A stretch of 64,000 bases of DNA from Cunninghamia lanceolata. Taxonomy: Eukaryota; Streptophyta; Pinopsida; Cupressales; Cupressaceae. The stretch spans positions 558,001 to 622,000 of the forward strand of contig BSBN01001198.1 of assembly GCA_027924645.1 (NCBI GenBank), given 5' to 3'. Made by a program: the position numbers and the translations under genes. A model generated the notes under the pieces. That model was given only the letters and a program-made list of their open reading frames with translations, ran no database searches and had not been told where the DNA came from. Positions 11,302-23,021 of the stretch are shown here, in pieces; the first letter of the stretch is position 1, and each line of letters begins with the position of its first letter.

Positions 11302-12299
11302 TGGAACTAGATCAAACTGCTTATTTTGGTGAGAATGCCAAATCCTCCAGTTGCAAAAGTAAAAATAAAGAAAGATCTCTAGGTGAAAACCACACTGTGG
11401 CACCTCCTGATCAGAAAACAGTAAAAATAAAGGACGTATCCGAAGGTGAAAACCCAATTATGGCACCTAAGGATGGAGGATTTGACCTTCCCCTACCATC
11501 TAAGTATCAAGAGAAATCAGCTCTCCTAGTGGAAGATTCTACAGAGATAAATCTTGGCATAGAGCAACATCCTAAAACCACATTCCTTGCAACATCATTA
11601 TCAGAACAAGAGCACAAAAATCTTACCAACTTCTTACAGTGAACCATCAAATTTGCATGGAACTATGTTGATATGTTAGGGCTAGACCCTTCGCTAGTAG
11701 TTCACTATCTCACAGTTGATCCAAAAGCTAAACTAGTCAAGCAGAAGCTAAGAAAGATGCACCCACAAATTGCTCTCCTAGTGAAAGTTGAAATACAGAA
11801 GTTACTAGATGCAAAATTTATCAAGCCTATTGATTATCCAGGATGGGTCTCAAACATTGTACGTATGGCTAAACCAAATGGGGGCATCCGCATGTGTTCC
11901 GACTTCAGAGATCTTAACAAAGCATGTCCAAAAGATGACTTTCCATTGCCAAACATTGATCTCATAGTAGACTTGACAGCTAGTCATGAAATGCCTTCTC
12001 TAATGGATGGATTTTCCAACTACAATCAGGTAATGATAGCGGAAGAAGATCAACATAAAACAACTTTCACTTGTCCTCAGGGCACCTATTGTTGGTGCGT
12101 CATGCCATTTGGTCTTAAAAATGTAGGTGCAACCTCTCAAAGAGCAATGACAATAATATTCCACGATCTCTTTCATCACATTATGGAGGACTATGTTGAT
12201 GATATCTTAGCAAAATCTTCTAGGGCAGATCACATTCAAGTTCTAAGCCAAATCTTTGACAGACTAGAAAAATATCAAGACTCAATCCAAAGAAGTGTG
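11301..12299 (+). pseudogene. Tat reverse transcriptase, N-terminal two-thirds
   Basis: In frame 3, after an acidic linker (11301-11642), the RT runs from about 11673: KLRKMHP, an FIKPIDYPGWVSN motif, RMCSDFRDLNKACPKDDFPLP, MDGFSNYNQ, then YVDDILAKS with the catalytic Asp pair at 12198-12203. The LNKACPKD and MDGFS motifs are typical of the Tat/Athila side of gypsy. A stop lies at 11641. The gene is cut at GTGTG (12295-12299) by the chromovirus, and the sequence resumes at 19727-19732. Confidence 0.9.
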
Positions 12300-13680
12300 T
12301 GGTGTAGGAGCACCTAACAAATCATGTTTTTGTTTGTAACAAGGTCAAACTAACCAATGTTGTTTCTTTTCAATTGTTGTTGTTCAGTTGTAACCGACCG
12401 GTTGAGAAACGGTTGGCCTCCCACGGGAGTGAGTTAAAAGCATAGCAGAACGAACATTGGGATCGGTTCTGTTTTGTGTCTTGTTGTGTGTTCATTTCTG
12501 AAAGTATGTATGAATTGTGCTGAAGAACAATAAAGCTCTGTTTCATCCCCTTTTATGTTTTCTTGTTCTTAGATTCAAGGATTTTGTAATTATGCTTAGT
12601 AGATTCCCTTTTCCTGTAGTATGTTGCAAAATGGTTCACTGAAGCATTCCACCGGTACGGTCCTTGTCAAGATCGGTGGAATGGATTCATTGTACAAGTA
12701 TTCATTTTTATTTTTTGTTTTGTTTCCTTGTTCGGCAGCGTAGAGGACCAAATTGGATCGTTTTACACAGTAGACGGCCTAGCATCTCCATGTGCTAGGG
12801 TTTGGTTGGAGAGTGAACGAGTCGTAGAAATAGTAGAGGAGTTGAAGTCATTATCGGTGAAACAGGGGCCATCGACAAAATATCCCTCCCTCAGAGCGAT
12901 AAGGATAGTCTGGCCGAGCATGGGAAGACTCTTGGTGTATCAGCTTAATAACACTGCAGTTCACTAAAGAGAGGTTCAAGTCGTTGAATGGAAGTCGCGG
13001 TCTAAAGATTCATATCAGGATGATAAGGTCATCAGGTAGATAACTTGGCATCAGACCGACAACATTGGTCTTACCAATTGAGGCGTATCGGGGTTATAAG
13101 GGATAAGTGATACCAACGGAGATCCATCAGGAGAAATTGACTAGTGGCAAGAGATCTTAAGGTTTGGCTGATAGCATTCATCTGGCCAATGAGTGATCGG
13201 AGGGACTAACATATCGAAGTCACAAAAAGGAAGTTTGCCGAAGGTTGAAGTCACACCGAAGAGTGGTTGGTCCATCGGTGCATCGGCCTAAGTTTGTAAG
13301 TGTTCGCTGATGACAAGGGTCACAGCGAAGAAGATAGTGATCGTACATCATAATTAACAAAATGATGGTTGGCGATAGTGTAGAGTCTCACCGATGAGAA
13401 AAAGTCATCGGCATATCGGTAAAGCAAATTCTAACGTGGCCGATAGTAATTGTCTTGCCGACAGGCAAGAAACGTAGAGTCACCCTTCGGGAAGAGTTGC
13501 AACATCAGAGTGACTAAGACTTCAGAGAGATAAGTTGTAAAGTGGCCGACGGACAAAGTGTTGCCGAAAGCGAAAGGAAGAGATTTGTTTACCGAGACTA
13601 GAAATGGTTCCAAAAGGTTCAAGAGTTCAAAAGTTCAATTTTTGATCAATTGTCTGTTCCCACTATGCGCTACCTCATCA
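12300..13680 (+). repeat. 5' LTR of chromovirus
   Basis: The LTR is 1381 bp. It contains a polyadenylation-type AATAAA at 12529-12534. Most differences from the 3' LTR are C/T or G/A changes, many at CpG, plus a short indel near 12370. The ORF at 12728-12967 is inside the LTR and is not a gene. Confidence 0.93.
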
Positions 13681-13698
13681 TATTAGTATCAGAGCCAG
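13681..13698 (+). promoter_or_regulatory. Primer binding site of chromovirus (initiator Met tRNA type)
   Basis: TATTAGTATCAGAGCCAG directly follows the LTR. It contains GTATCAGAGC, the core of the common TGGTATCAGAGC site complementary to the 3' end of plant initiator methionine tRNA, with one change at the TGG. Confidence 0.75.
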
Positions 13699-13724
13699 AA
13701 AAGGTTCTGTTGTTGGCCTGGTAT

Positions 13725-14820
13725 ATGTCAGCAGAGGAGAGTGAAGGAGAGGCTAGCAATATGCCTCCAAAGGGGATGACCACCGAAGTGGTCAAGAAGT
13801 TCAAGGAGATGGAAGAGAAGATCAAAAGTGGAGTCAAGGAAGCACTCCAAGCAGAGTTGAAGGCATTGAAGATAGGGAAGAGGATAGATGAAGGTTCAGA
13901 TGAAGAGGAAGAGAAAGAGCAAGAAGAAGAAGAGCAAGAAGAGGTAGAAGTATCGACTGATCAAAGGCATTTCCTTGAAGCCATCAAAGCAATTGGCAAG
14001 GATTCTTCGGAGGCTCGGATGGAGATTCCCATGTTTAGTGGAAAGATGAATGCTGACGAAGTCATAGAATGGATTGAGGCTCTAAACAACTACTTCGAAT
14101 ACAAGGAAGTTCCTGAGAATAAGAGTTAAATTTGCAAAAACCAAACTAAAAGGTGCTGCCCTTACATGGTGGAATTACACCCAAGGAGAAAGGGTAAAGA
14201 ATGGGAAGAGTATGATCTCTTCGTGGAGCAGAATGCTAGAGAAGATCAAGTCCCAGTTCCTTCCATCTGACTATGAGGTGTAGATTTACAGGAAAATGTA
14301 GAACCTCAAGAAAAAAGATATGGATGTAGCTACTTACACCGAGGAGTTTCACAAATACACTCTTCGTTGTGGGTACATGGAGGAGGAAAAAGCTAAGGTG
14401 GCCAGGTATCTAAATGGTCTGAGGTTCAATATTCAAGATGAGATAAGTTTATTGACCCCTGAAACCGTGGAAAAATGCTTTTAAGTAGCATTAAGAGTTG
14501 AAGAGAAGCTGAAGAGGAAAGGTGAGCAGCAAGTTAGAGGAAGAGGTGGCAGAAATTTTAGAGGCAGAGGCAGTTTTAGAGGAAGAAGTCCTAACCAGAG
14601 GCCTAATGGTGAGTCTAGCCAAGGAGAGCAAGTTGGGGACTCAAGTAGTAGAGGAGGCTACCGAGGAAGAAGGCCTAATGGAAGAGGTGGGACAAATGGA
14701 TCAGGTAGAGGATCCAAGTTCTCCACTATGAGATGTTATAACTGTAGTTAGATAGGGCACCCGGCTTATAAGTGTCCAGAGAAGGCCTCAACTTCTCATG
14801 GTAATGAGAGAAGAACCACA
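13725..14820 (+). pseudogene. Chromovirus gag (frameshifted)
   Basis: The start is ATG at 13725 (MSAEESEGEA), 44 bases after the LTR. The N-terminus is highly acidic (13900-13960 encodes a run of Glu). The capsid region follows (EIPMFSGK, EVIEWIEALNNYFEY), then a +1 frameshift near 14122. Gag continues in frame 1 through TYTEEFHKYTLRCGYM to an Arg/Gly-rich stretch (about 14530-14720) and a CCHC knuckle C-x2-C-x4-H-x4-C at 14734-14775, with a stop codon inside the knuckle (14749-14751). Further stops lie at 14281, 14299 and 14482. The 14522-14731 track ORF reads another frame. Confidence 0.86.
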
Positions 14821-16395
14821 TTGACTCAAGAGGATGCAAGGAGTGTGACATCTCCTGAAGTGAATTTGACATCAGAGATGGGAGAAAATCTGATGACCAA
14901 GAGGATGTTGCTCAAAGAACCAGTGCAGACTGAACCGTCACAAAGAAGAGATTTGTTTAGAGTCAACTACAAGATCCAAGGTAAGGTTTGTAAATTTATT
15001 ATTGACTCTGGTTCTACTGACAATATTATATCTTTGGAAGCAGCAGATAAATTGAAATTAGAAAAGATACCCCATAGCTGTCCATATAGGGTCAGTTGGT
15101 TAAACAAGGGACATCATATAGTCATCAATGAACAAGCATGGGTAGAATTCAGTATTGGGGGGTATAGAGACAAGATTTTGTGTGACATCCTTCCAATGGA
15201 TGCTTTCCATCTTCTGCTGGGTAGACCATGGCAGTTTGACAGAAAGGCTCATCATGATGGGGAAAAGAATGCTTACTCATTCCAAAAAGATGGTGTAACT
15301 TATAGGATACAGTCATTGGTAGAAGGGGATCCACAACCTGTAGGATCTAGTGTAATGCTAGTAGGAGAAAAAGAATTCATGGATACACTAAAGGAAGGTG
15401 GTGGAGTAGGTTTTTCTTTGATTGTGAAGCCTAAGGGGGAAAAGAAGGAAAATGTGAGAGAAGTAGGGCCTAAGGAGGTCAGAGATTTGCTTGAGAGTTA
15501 CAAAGGAGTGATTGCAAAAGATATACCTGATTCCCTACCACTTGTCAGAGACATTAGCCATCAGATAGACCTCATACCCAAAGCAGTACTCCCTAATCAG
15601 GCAATATATAAAATGACTCCTCAGCAGAATGAAGACATAGCAAATCAGGTTCAAGAACTCCTAAACAAAGGACTGATAAGAAAGAGTCTTAGCCCGTGTG
15701 CAATCCCTACTGTTTTAGCCCCAAAGAAGGATGGGAAATGGAGGCTTTGCACCGATTCTAGGGCCATCAATAGGAAAACCATCAGGTATAGGTTTCCTAT
15801 TCCTAGAATAGAAGACCTAATGGATTATTTGGGAGGGGCCACTTATTTCACCAAGATATACTTAAAGATTGGGTATCACCAGATAAGAATAAGAGAGGGG
15901 GATGAGTGGAAGACGGCATTTAAAACCAATGAAGGGTTGTATGAGTGGCTTGTGATGCCTTTTGGTCTTTCAAATGCCCCAAGCACCTTTATGAGGTTGA
16001 TGAATGAGGTGTTGCAGAAGTTCATAGGGAAATTTGTGGTAGTCTACCTTGATGATATCTTGGTGTTCAGTAAGAGTAAGGAAGAACACTTGAAACATTT
16101 GGAGATAGTCTTGAAGAGGCTGCAAGATCAAAAGTTACTGATAAACTTGGAAAAGTGTGACTTCATGAAACAAGAATTGGTGTACCTAGGTTTTGTCATC
16201 TCTAAGGGTGATTTGAAAATGGATCCTTCCAAGGGAGAGGCTATTTTGAATTGGCCTACACCTAGGACAGTAGGAGAGGTCAGAAGTTTTCATGGCTTGG
16301 CCACATTTTACAGAAAATTTATTAAGAACTACAGTGATATTTGTGCACCTATGTTGGAGACCATCAAGGGTGGCGGTAAGGTGAATTTTGTGTGA
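14821..16395 (+). pseudogene. Chromovirus protease and reverse transcriptase
   Basis: The longest open stretch in the window (524 codons). The protease motif FIIDSGSTDNI has its Asp at 15004-15006, with LLLGRPWQ near 15214. The RT runs from about 15600: VLAPKKDGKWRLCTDSRAIN, an IPRIEDLMDYLGGATYFTKI-type palm, MPFGLSNAPSTF, then YLDDILVF with the Asp pair at 16051-16056. KIYLKIGYHQI replaces the usual KIDLKSGYHQI, losing the first palm Asp. Reading ends at a TGA (16393-16395) where the family has Trp, and continues in the same frame. It has no start codon of its own, being internal to a gag-pol frame. Confidence 0.93.
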
Positions 16396-16854
16396 ATAAA
16401 AGAGGCAGACCAGAGTTTTGAAAGTTTGAAGTAGAAAGTTGCCAAGTATCCTATCTTAGTACTTCCTAATTTCAATAAGGTTTTTACCATTGAATGTGAT
16501 GCAAGTGGGCTGGCCATAGGAGCAGTGTTGAGCCAAGAAGGCAGACCAGTGGCCTTTTTCAGTGAGAAATTGAATGAAGCTAAGAGGAAGAACTCCTCTT
16601 ATGATTTAGAATTGTATGCCTTGGTACAAGCTCTAAAAAAGTGGAGGCACTATTTGCTTCCCAAAGAATTCATTGTGTACACTGACAATCATGCTCTCAG
16701 TTTTTTGAATGGACAGGAAAAGCTCAGCCATAGACACATGAATTGGGTGGAAAGTCTTCAAGCATACACCTTCACCATCAAGCATAAGAAAGGGATAACC
16801 AATAAGGTTGCGGATGCTCTAAGTAGGAGGGTGTTGACAGTGCAAGAAGTGTAG
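16396..16854 (+). pseudogene. Chromovirus RNase H
   Basis: After the stop at 16393 the same frame gives the connection region and an RNase H: FTIECDASGLAIGAVLSQ (first Asp near 16498), the ELYALVQAL helix with its Glu near 16612, YTDNHAL with the third Asp near 16684, and a NKVADALSRR end near 16801-16830. These are the standard catalytic positions of LTR-element RNase H. Stops at 16432 and 16852 separate it from its neighbours. Confidence 0.9.
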
Positions 16855-18143
16855 TTGCAAAGCATGGGTGTTGAAGCACTCAAAGGATTGTATGAAGAGG
16901 ATCACGATTTCAGGGAAATTTATAGGGTATGCAATGAGTTTGCCAATGCTTTCCATATTGAATTTTCTGATTATACCTTGCAAGATGGCCTTTTGTTCAA
17001 AGGAAGTCAGCTATGTATTCCTCAGTGTTCAATGAGGGATAATATAGTGAAGGAAAAACACAGTGGTGGTTTAGGAGGACATTTTGGACTCAATAAGACT
17101 TTAGATCTGGTAAGAAGATTTTACTTTTGGCCAGAGATGCAATCTGATATTAGAAGGTTTGTTGAGAGTTGCATGGTATGTCAAAGAGCAAAGGGGGTCT
17201 CAACCAATGCAAGACTGTACCAACCTTTGCCCATACCAGACAGACCTTGGGAAAGTTTGACTATGGATTTTGTGATGGGATTGCCCAAGACAAGGACAGG
17301 TTGTGATAGTGTGTTTGTTGTGGTAGATAGATTCAGCAAAATGGCGCACTTTATTCCTTGTAAAACCACCAATGATGCTAGCTACATTGTAGGTTTGTTC
17401 TTTAAAGAAATTATCAAGATTCATGGATTTCCTTTGAGCATTGTGTCTAGCAGGGATAGCAAATTTGTGGGACATTTTTGGAGAACCTTGTGGAAAAGAT
17501 TGGGTATAAACTTGTCTTTTAGCTCAGCCTACCATCCTCAGACTAATGGCCAAATTGAGGTTTTGAATAGGTCATTAGGCAATCTGCTGAAATGTTTGAC
17601 AAGAGAACATGGCAGTAGTTGGGATGTGGTACTCCCACAAGCAAAGTATGCCTATAATGATTCTACAAACAAAAACACAGATTTAAGTCCTTTTGAAATT
17701 GTCTATGGTAGTCATCCTCAGGGAGTTTTGAATTGAGAGATGTTTAGGGTTTGGACAAGAGGAGTATACATGCTGATACATTTGCAGAGGCTATGAAGGA
17801 GATTCATCAACAAGTCAGGGATACTCTACACAAGACTAGTCACCAAATCAAGGCTAGAGTGGATCAATGAAGGAGAGATGTTCAGTACCAAATCGAAGAT
17901 CTGGTCATGGTTCACCTTAACAAGAACAGACTGCCTAGGGGAAGCCACAACAAGTTGATGATGAGGAAAATTGGACCTTGTCAAATTTTAGAAAAATATG
18001 GTCCTAATGCCTACAAAATTGAACTCCCTGATGATATTGCTATTTCACCTATATTCAATGTTGTTGACCTAACCTTATATAGGAGTCCTGATATAGGAGA
18101 AGGTGTAGCAGATTCTGCCCAGGACAATGAAGAGTGGGTGTAG
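16855..18143 (+). pseudogene. Chromovirus integrase, catalytic Asp lost
   Basis: The HHCC zinc domain is at about 17056-17190 (HSGGLGGHFG to CMVCQRAKG). The catalytic core has its first Asp in LTMDFV near 17266 and its Glu in GQIEVLNRS near 17557. The second Asp, normally SDRD, is Ser (AGC at 17449-17451), so this copy could not catalyse integration. After a frameshift near 17732 the frame-3 C-terminus includes a GPY/F-like module (IGPCQILEKYGPNAYKIELP) at about 17970-18030. Stops occur near 17750, 17868 and 18141. Confidence 0.92.
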
Positions 18144-18341
18144 CATTTACCACCTAAGGAACCACCAAAATTGGAGTGCATCTTGGATAGTAGGATAGCC
18201 AAGAAGACCAGAAATCAGACCTATTTTGAGCACTTGGTTAAATGGCAAGGACTTCTAGACTCTGAAGCCACATGGATGCTGGAAGAAGACATCAGAAAGC
18301 AGGGTGGCAATTTGCAGCAGTTAGTCTCTAAGAGGACTTGA
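18144..18341 (+). pseudogene. Chromovirus chromodomain (C-terminus of Pol)
   Basis: In the integrase frame, downstream of a stop at 18141, residues from ILDSRIAKKTRNQTYFEHLV through KWQGLLDSEATWMLEEDI form a chromodomain-like segment, ending at TGA 18339-18341. The Y-hydrophobic-VKW-G and SEATW motifs are characteristic. In chromoviruses this domain steers integration toward particular chromatin. It identifies the element as a chromovirus. Confidence 0.88.
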
Positions 18342-18363
18342 GACAACTTTCACCCAGGGAGTA

Positions 18364-19726
18364 TGGTGCAGGAGCACCTAACAAATCATGTTTTTGTTTG
18401 TAATAAGGTCAAACTAACCAATGTTGTTTCTTTTCTGTTGTAACCGACTGATTAAGAAACAGTTGGCCTCCCATGAGAGTGAGTTAAAAGCATAGCAGAA
18501 TGAACATTGGGATCAGTTTTGTTTTGTGTCCTGTTGTGTGTTCATTTCTGAAAGTATGTATGAATTGTGCTGAAGAACAATAAAGCTCTGTTTCGTCCCC
18601 TTTTGTGTTTTCTTGTTCTTAGATTCAAGGATTTTGTAATTGTGCTTAGTAGATTCCCTTTTCTTGTAGTCTGTTGCAAAATGGTTCACTGAAGCATTCC
18701 ACTGGTATTGTTCTTGTCAAGATCGATGGAATGGCTTCGTTGTACAAGTATTCATTTTTATTTTCTATTTTGTTTCCTTGTTCGATGGCGCAGAGGACCA
18801 AATTGGATCATTTTACACAGTAGACAGCCTAGCATCTCCATGTGCTAGGGTTTGGTTGGAGAGTGAATGAGTCGTAGAAATAGCAGAGGAGTTGAAGTTG
18901 TTGTCGGTGAAACAGGGGCCATCGATAAAATATCCCTCCCTCGGAGCGATAAGAATAGTCTGGTCGAGCGCGGGAAGACTCTTGGTGTATTGGCTTAATA
19001 ACACCGCAGTTCACCGAAGAGAGGTTCAAGCCGTTGAATGGAAGTCACGATCTAAAGATTCATATCAGGATGATAAGGTCATCGAGTAGATAACTTGGCA
19101 TTGGACCGATAGTATTGGTCTTACCGATCGAGGGGTATCAGGGTGATAAGGGATAAGTGATACCGACAGAGATCCATCGGGAGAAATTGACTAGCGGCAA
19201 GAGATCTTAAGGTTTGGCCAATAGCATTCGTCTGGCTGATGAGTGATCGGAGGGACTAACGTATCGAAGTCACAAAAAGGAAGTTCGCCGAAGGTTGAAG
19301 TCATGCCGAAGAGTGATTGGTCCATCGACGCATCAGCCTAAGTTTGTAAGTGTTCACCGATGACAAGGGTCACAGCGAAGAAGATAGTGATCGTATATCA
19401 GAATTAACAAAATGATGGTTGCTGATAGTGTAGAGTCTCACTGACGATAAAAGTCGTCAGTGTATCGGTGAAGCAAATTCTAACATGGCCGATAGTAATT
19501 GTCTTGCTGATAGGCAAGAAGTGTAGAGTCACCCTTCGAGAAGAGCTGCAACATCGGAGTGACTAAGACTTCAGAGAGATAAGTTGTAAAGTGGCCAATA
19601 GACAAAGTGTTGCCGAAAGCGAAAGGAAGAGATTTGTTCGCCGAGACTAGAAACGGTTCCAAGGTTCAAGAGTTCAAAAGTTTAATTTTTGATCAATTCT
19701 CTGTTCCCGTTGTGCACTCCTCATCA
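18364..19726 (+). repeat. 3' LTR of chromovirus
   Basis: The LTR is 1363 bp, aligning throughout with 12300-13680 and ending CTCATCA before the GTGTG target copy. Its AATAAA is at 18579-18584. The preceding polypurine tract (about 18352-18363, CCAGGGAGTA) is weak. ORFs at 18813-19089 and 19480-19662 are LTR artefacts. Confidence 0.93.
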
Positions 19727-19731
19727 GTGTG

Positions 19732-20480
19732 TCTTCGGGGTAACCTCAGGAAAACTGTTGGGATACATCGTATCTCGCAGAGGCATTAAAGTAGATCCAG
19801 CAAAAGTCAAGGCTATAGTGGAGATGCCTCCACCAAAGAATCTAAAATCATTAAGGAGCCTTCAAGGAAGGTTACAATCCATTAGGCAGTTTATCTCACA
19901 GCTAGCAGATAAATGTCAACCATTTCAACACTTTCTCTGAAAGGATGTCTCATTTAGATGGGATGCTAAGTGTCAAGTAGCATTTGATCAACTCAAGGAA
20001 TATCTAGCTACACCTCCAGTCTTGGTACCACCAGTGACCGATAGGCCTTTGATCTTGTACATCTCAACTACAACTACAACCCTAGGGGCTCTTCTAGCAC
20101 AGCATGATGAGTCAGGAAAAGAGCATGCAATCTATTATATCAGTCAAACCTTGGTGGGTTATGAGCTCAATTATTCACCTATGGAAAGAGCTTGTTTAGC
20201 CTTGGTGTTCACTTCCCAAAAGTTGTGGCATTATATGCTAAACCAACACACAAATCTAATAACCAAAATTGATCCATTAAAGTATCTACTAGCAAAAGCA
20301 GCTCTGACAGGTAGACTAGTTAAATGGGTCATGATCCTTAGTGAGTTTGACATTGAGTATGTGGATCATAAAGCAATCAAGGGACAAGCCCTCACAGATC
20401 AACTAGCAGAAGCACCCATGACAGATGTACATCCTATGGTATCTGACTTTTTGGATGAAAATCTTTCCAATCTCTCTACC
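19732..20480 (+). pseudogene. Tat RT C-terminus and first RNase H
   Basis: The Tat RT resumes directly after the chromovirus target copy: GVTSGKLLGYIVS, then the KVKAIVEMPPP and LRSLQGRL connection motifs. A stop lies at 19938. The first RNase H follows (PLILYISTTTTTLGALLAQ, YELNYSPMERACLALVF, GRLVKWVMILSEFDIEY). The usual catalytic Asp in the first strand is absent, as is frequent in this domain of Tat-type elements, where the second RNase H is thought to supply activity. Confidence 0.88.
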
Positions 20481-20951
20481 TCAGTAATGTGGAAATTATA
20501 TTTTGATGGTTCCTACACATAGCATGGATCAGGGGCCAACATCCTTTTTATCACACCACAAAATAACTATATCCCAAAGTCATATCCACTTGCATTTCCT
20601 TGCACTAACAACATAGCCGAGTATGAAGCACTCCTCATAGGTTTCCATAAAGCAGTCCAATGGGACATCAAAGAACTATAGGTATATGGAGACTCACAAC
20701 TAGTCATTCAACAAGTCACTGATGAGTACCAAACAAAAGATGAAAAGTTGGTCCCTTACAAGCAACAAGTGGATGCCCACAAACCACACTTTTCTAGCAT
20801 CACTTTTGAACAAATTCCAAGAGAGAATAACAAAGCTGCATATTCTATGGCTTCTGTGGGGTCACTTATAGACATGCCTGCAAACACACAGAAATGTGAA
20901 TTCTTGATCGAGCAATTATTGATACCAGTCGTCGATGTTCCAACTACTTAA
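20481..20951 (+). pseudogene. Tat second (archaeal-type) RNase H
   Basis: Frame 3 continues with WKLYFDGSYT, NNIAEYEALLIG, VYGDSQLVIQQV and the IPRENNKAAYSMASVGSL end. The DGS, AEYEA and GDS motifs hold the catalytic acids. A second RNase H of this type is the hallmark of the Tat group. Stops at 20521-20523 and near 20680 break the frame, but the metal-binding residues remain. Confidence 0.9.
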
Positions 20952-22240
20952 ATCATCTGTAAACTTGTTGGTCCCAATTCCCCATGGTACTAAGATATCT
21001 ATGAATACCTTAAACACAGTACCTCTCCCTTTGAACTATCTACGACCCAACATAAAACCTTTATCCGTCGATCCTCTCGTTACACCATTCTAGGTGATAC
21101 ACTATATCATCGAAGTCTCGATGGTATCCTCTTACGATGTCATAATGCGGAAGAAGTTGATGCTACATTATGAGACATACACGAAGGTGTCTGTGGCACA
21201 CATTCTACCGGTCCTAACCTTGCTAAAAAGATACTCAGAAGAGAGTATTATTGACCTACAATAGAACAAGATGCTTTACAGTTTGCTAAGATGTGTCTAC
21301 AATGCTAGCAACATGGAGATTTGATTCATGCACCAACTCATGAACTACAACATGTGACAACTCCGTGGCCTTTTTCACAATGGTGTCTCGACCTCATAGG
21401 GAAAATCCACCCATCCTCATCCAATGGCCATAAATTTATCATTACCACCATTAAGTATTTCGCGAAGTGGGTCGAATCCATTCCCATGACTTATATCACT
21501 GGTAAGCAAATAGCCAAGTTTATTCTTAACTACCTCATTTGTCGGTATAGTATCCCCCAAGCCATTGTCACTGATAATGGGAGACCATTCAAAAATCAAG
21601 ATGTCCGTACCTTGTGCACCCAATACAATATCCAACATCAATTTTCAACTCCTTACTATCCATAGAGTAATGGCCAAGCTGAAGCTTCTAATAAAAGTAT
21701 TCTCAAAATCCTCAAGAAAACGGTCAATGAAGCTGGTCATGATTGGCACCTACAACTCAATCCTTCCCTATGGGCCTATTGTACTAGTATCATAACACCA
21801 ACTATTGCAACACCCTATGCCCTGGTCTATGGCTCTAAAGCCATTCTACCTATAGAGGTCAATATCTCATCCCTCAGAGTACCCATGCAGCACCTGATTG
21901 ATGGAGAGGAGTATCACACTTCCAGATTAGCTAAGCTAGAACTATTAGATGAGAGGCACCTTGTTGCGCTTAATCATCTCCATGTCTATAAAAATTGCCT
22001 TCGGTGCAACTATAACAAGAAGATCAAAGAAAGACGGTTTCAAGTTGGTGATCTTGTCTTAAAGGAAAATCAGAGAAATCAAGCAAATCAAGAAAATAAG
22101 GGCAAGTTTGAGCCTAATTGGTTAGGACCCTTTGTTATCACAACAACATATGGATCAAGAGCTTATACTTTAGCAACACCTGAAAGCATTCCTCTAGATT
22201 AACCACTCAACAATGTTCATCTCAAGAAGTTCTTTGCTTG
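20952..22240 (+). pseudogene. Tat integrase (stops throughout)
   Basis: Frame 3 with several stops. The zinc domain is near 21170-21310 (HEGVCGTHSTGPNLAKKILR, then C-L-Q-C). The catalytic core has Asp in WCLDLIGKI near 21391, Asp in VTDNGRPF near 21570, and Glu in SNGQAEASNKS near 21680. The C-terminal part (LPIEVNI, RRFQVGDLVLKEN, WLGPFVITTTYGSRAYTLATP) ends at a TAG near 22201 or a TGA near 22240. The core acidic residues are present, but stops at 20950, 21172, 21252, 21304 and 21664 make it inactive. Confidence 0.9.
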
Positions 22241-23021
22241 ATCCTTAGAGTATCCATGTCAAAAAAAACAAAAAACAAAAAAAAAATCCATCCTCTGGTG
22301 AAAACCTAGTAAATAGGCACCTTGGATAAGTACCATAGTGAAAACTTGGTAAACAGGTGCTATGTGTAGAGTCAACATCCATCATCTATTGAGTCTTGTT
22401 CAATCCATGTCCTTTTCATGATAAACTTCATCCATCCATCCATAATAAAACCATTGACCTTTATTACATTTCCATTTCCCTATGTAGAATAGCTTGGAAA
22501 TTTATCAATGTTTGTTATCCATGTCAATCGTCAGCTTATCTTATGTCAGTTCTTCCATAATCTTATCCTATGTCAAGTTATCCAATCATCATCATTATCC
22601 TATGTTGAAGTTATCCATGTCAATCAGTAGCTTATCCTATGTCAATTTATCCATGTCATCGTTAGTTTCCTATGTCAATCATCCATCATAACACCTCTAT
22701 CAGAATGGGGGCAACTCTTTCCTTAACCTAGGTCTAGGAATGGATCCTTGTTCGCAGTTCATCAACCATCTCAAACAAAAACAAACACACTTCAACCATC
22801 ACAAACAAAAACAAAAACACATCAACCTTCAAACAAAAACAAAAACAAAAACCAATCACCAATCAATCATTCATGTCTTATACAGATTGTGACACTCTTG
22901 AAACTAGATTAGGCATCTTATACGAGGTGTTTCATTTCTGAAACTAGACACTATCATCCTTGCGTTGATCTAGGGATATATCATTCCCCACAATGACAAA
23001 ACTATCATTATCAATCATCAC

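Larger units (their letters stand above)
12300..19726 (+). mobile_element. Chromovirus (chromodomain Ty3/gypsy) inserted in Tat RT
   Basis: LTRs TGGTGYAGGAGC...CTCATCA at 12300-13680 and 18364-19726 are flanked by perfect GTGTG copies (12295-12299, 19727-19731). The interior carries gag with a zinc knuckle, protease, RT, RNase H, integrase with a GPY/F-type end, and a C-terminal chromodomain. It is the youngest layer of this stack but is decayed: two frameshifts, several stops and a lost integrase catalytic Asp. I do not assign a finer lineage. Confidence 0.94.

Noticed and set aside
12728..12967. 79-codon plus ORF with a related one at 18892-19089
   Set aside because: Both lie in the chromovirus LTRs, and the frame is not preserved between them apart from LTR identity.
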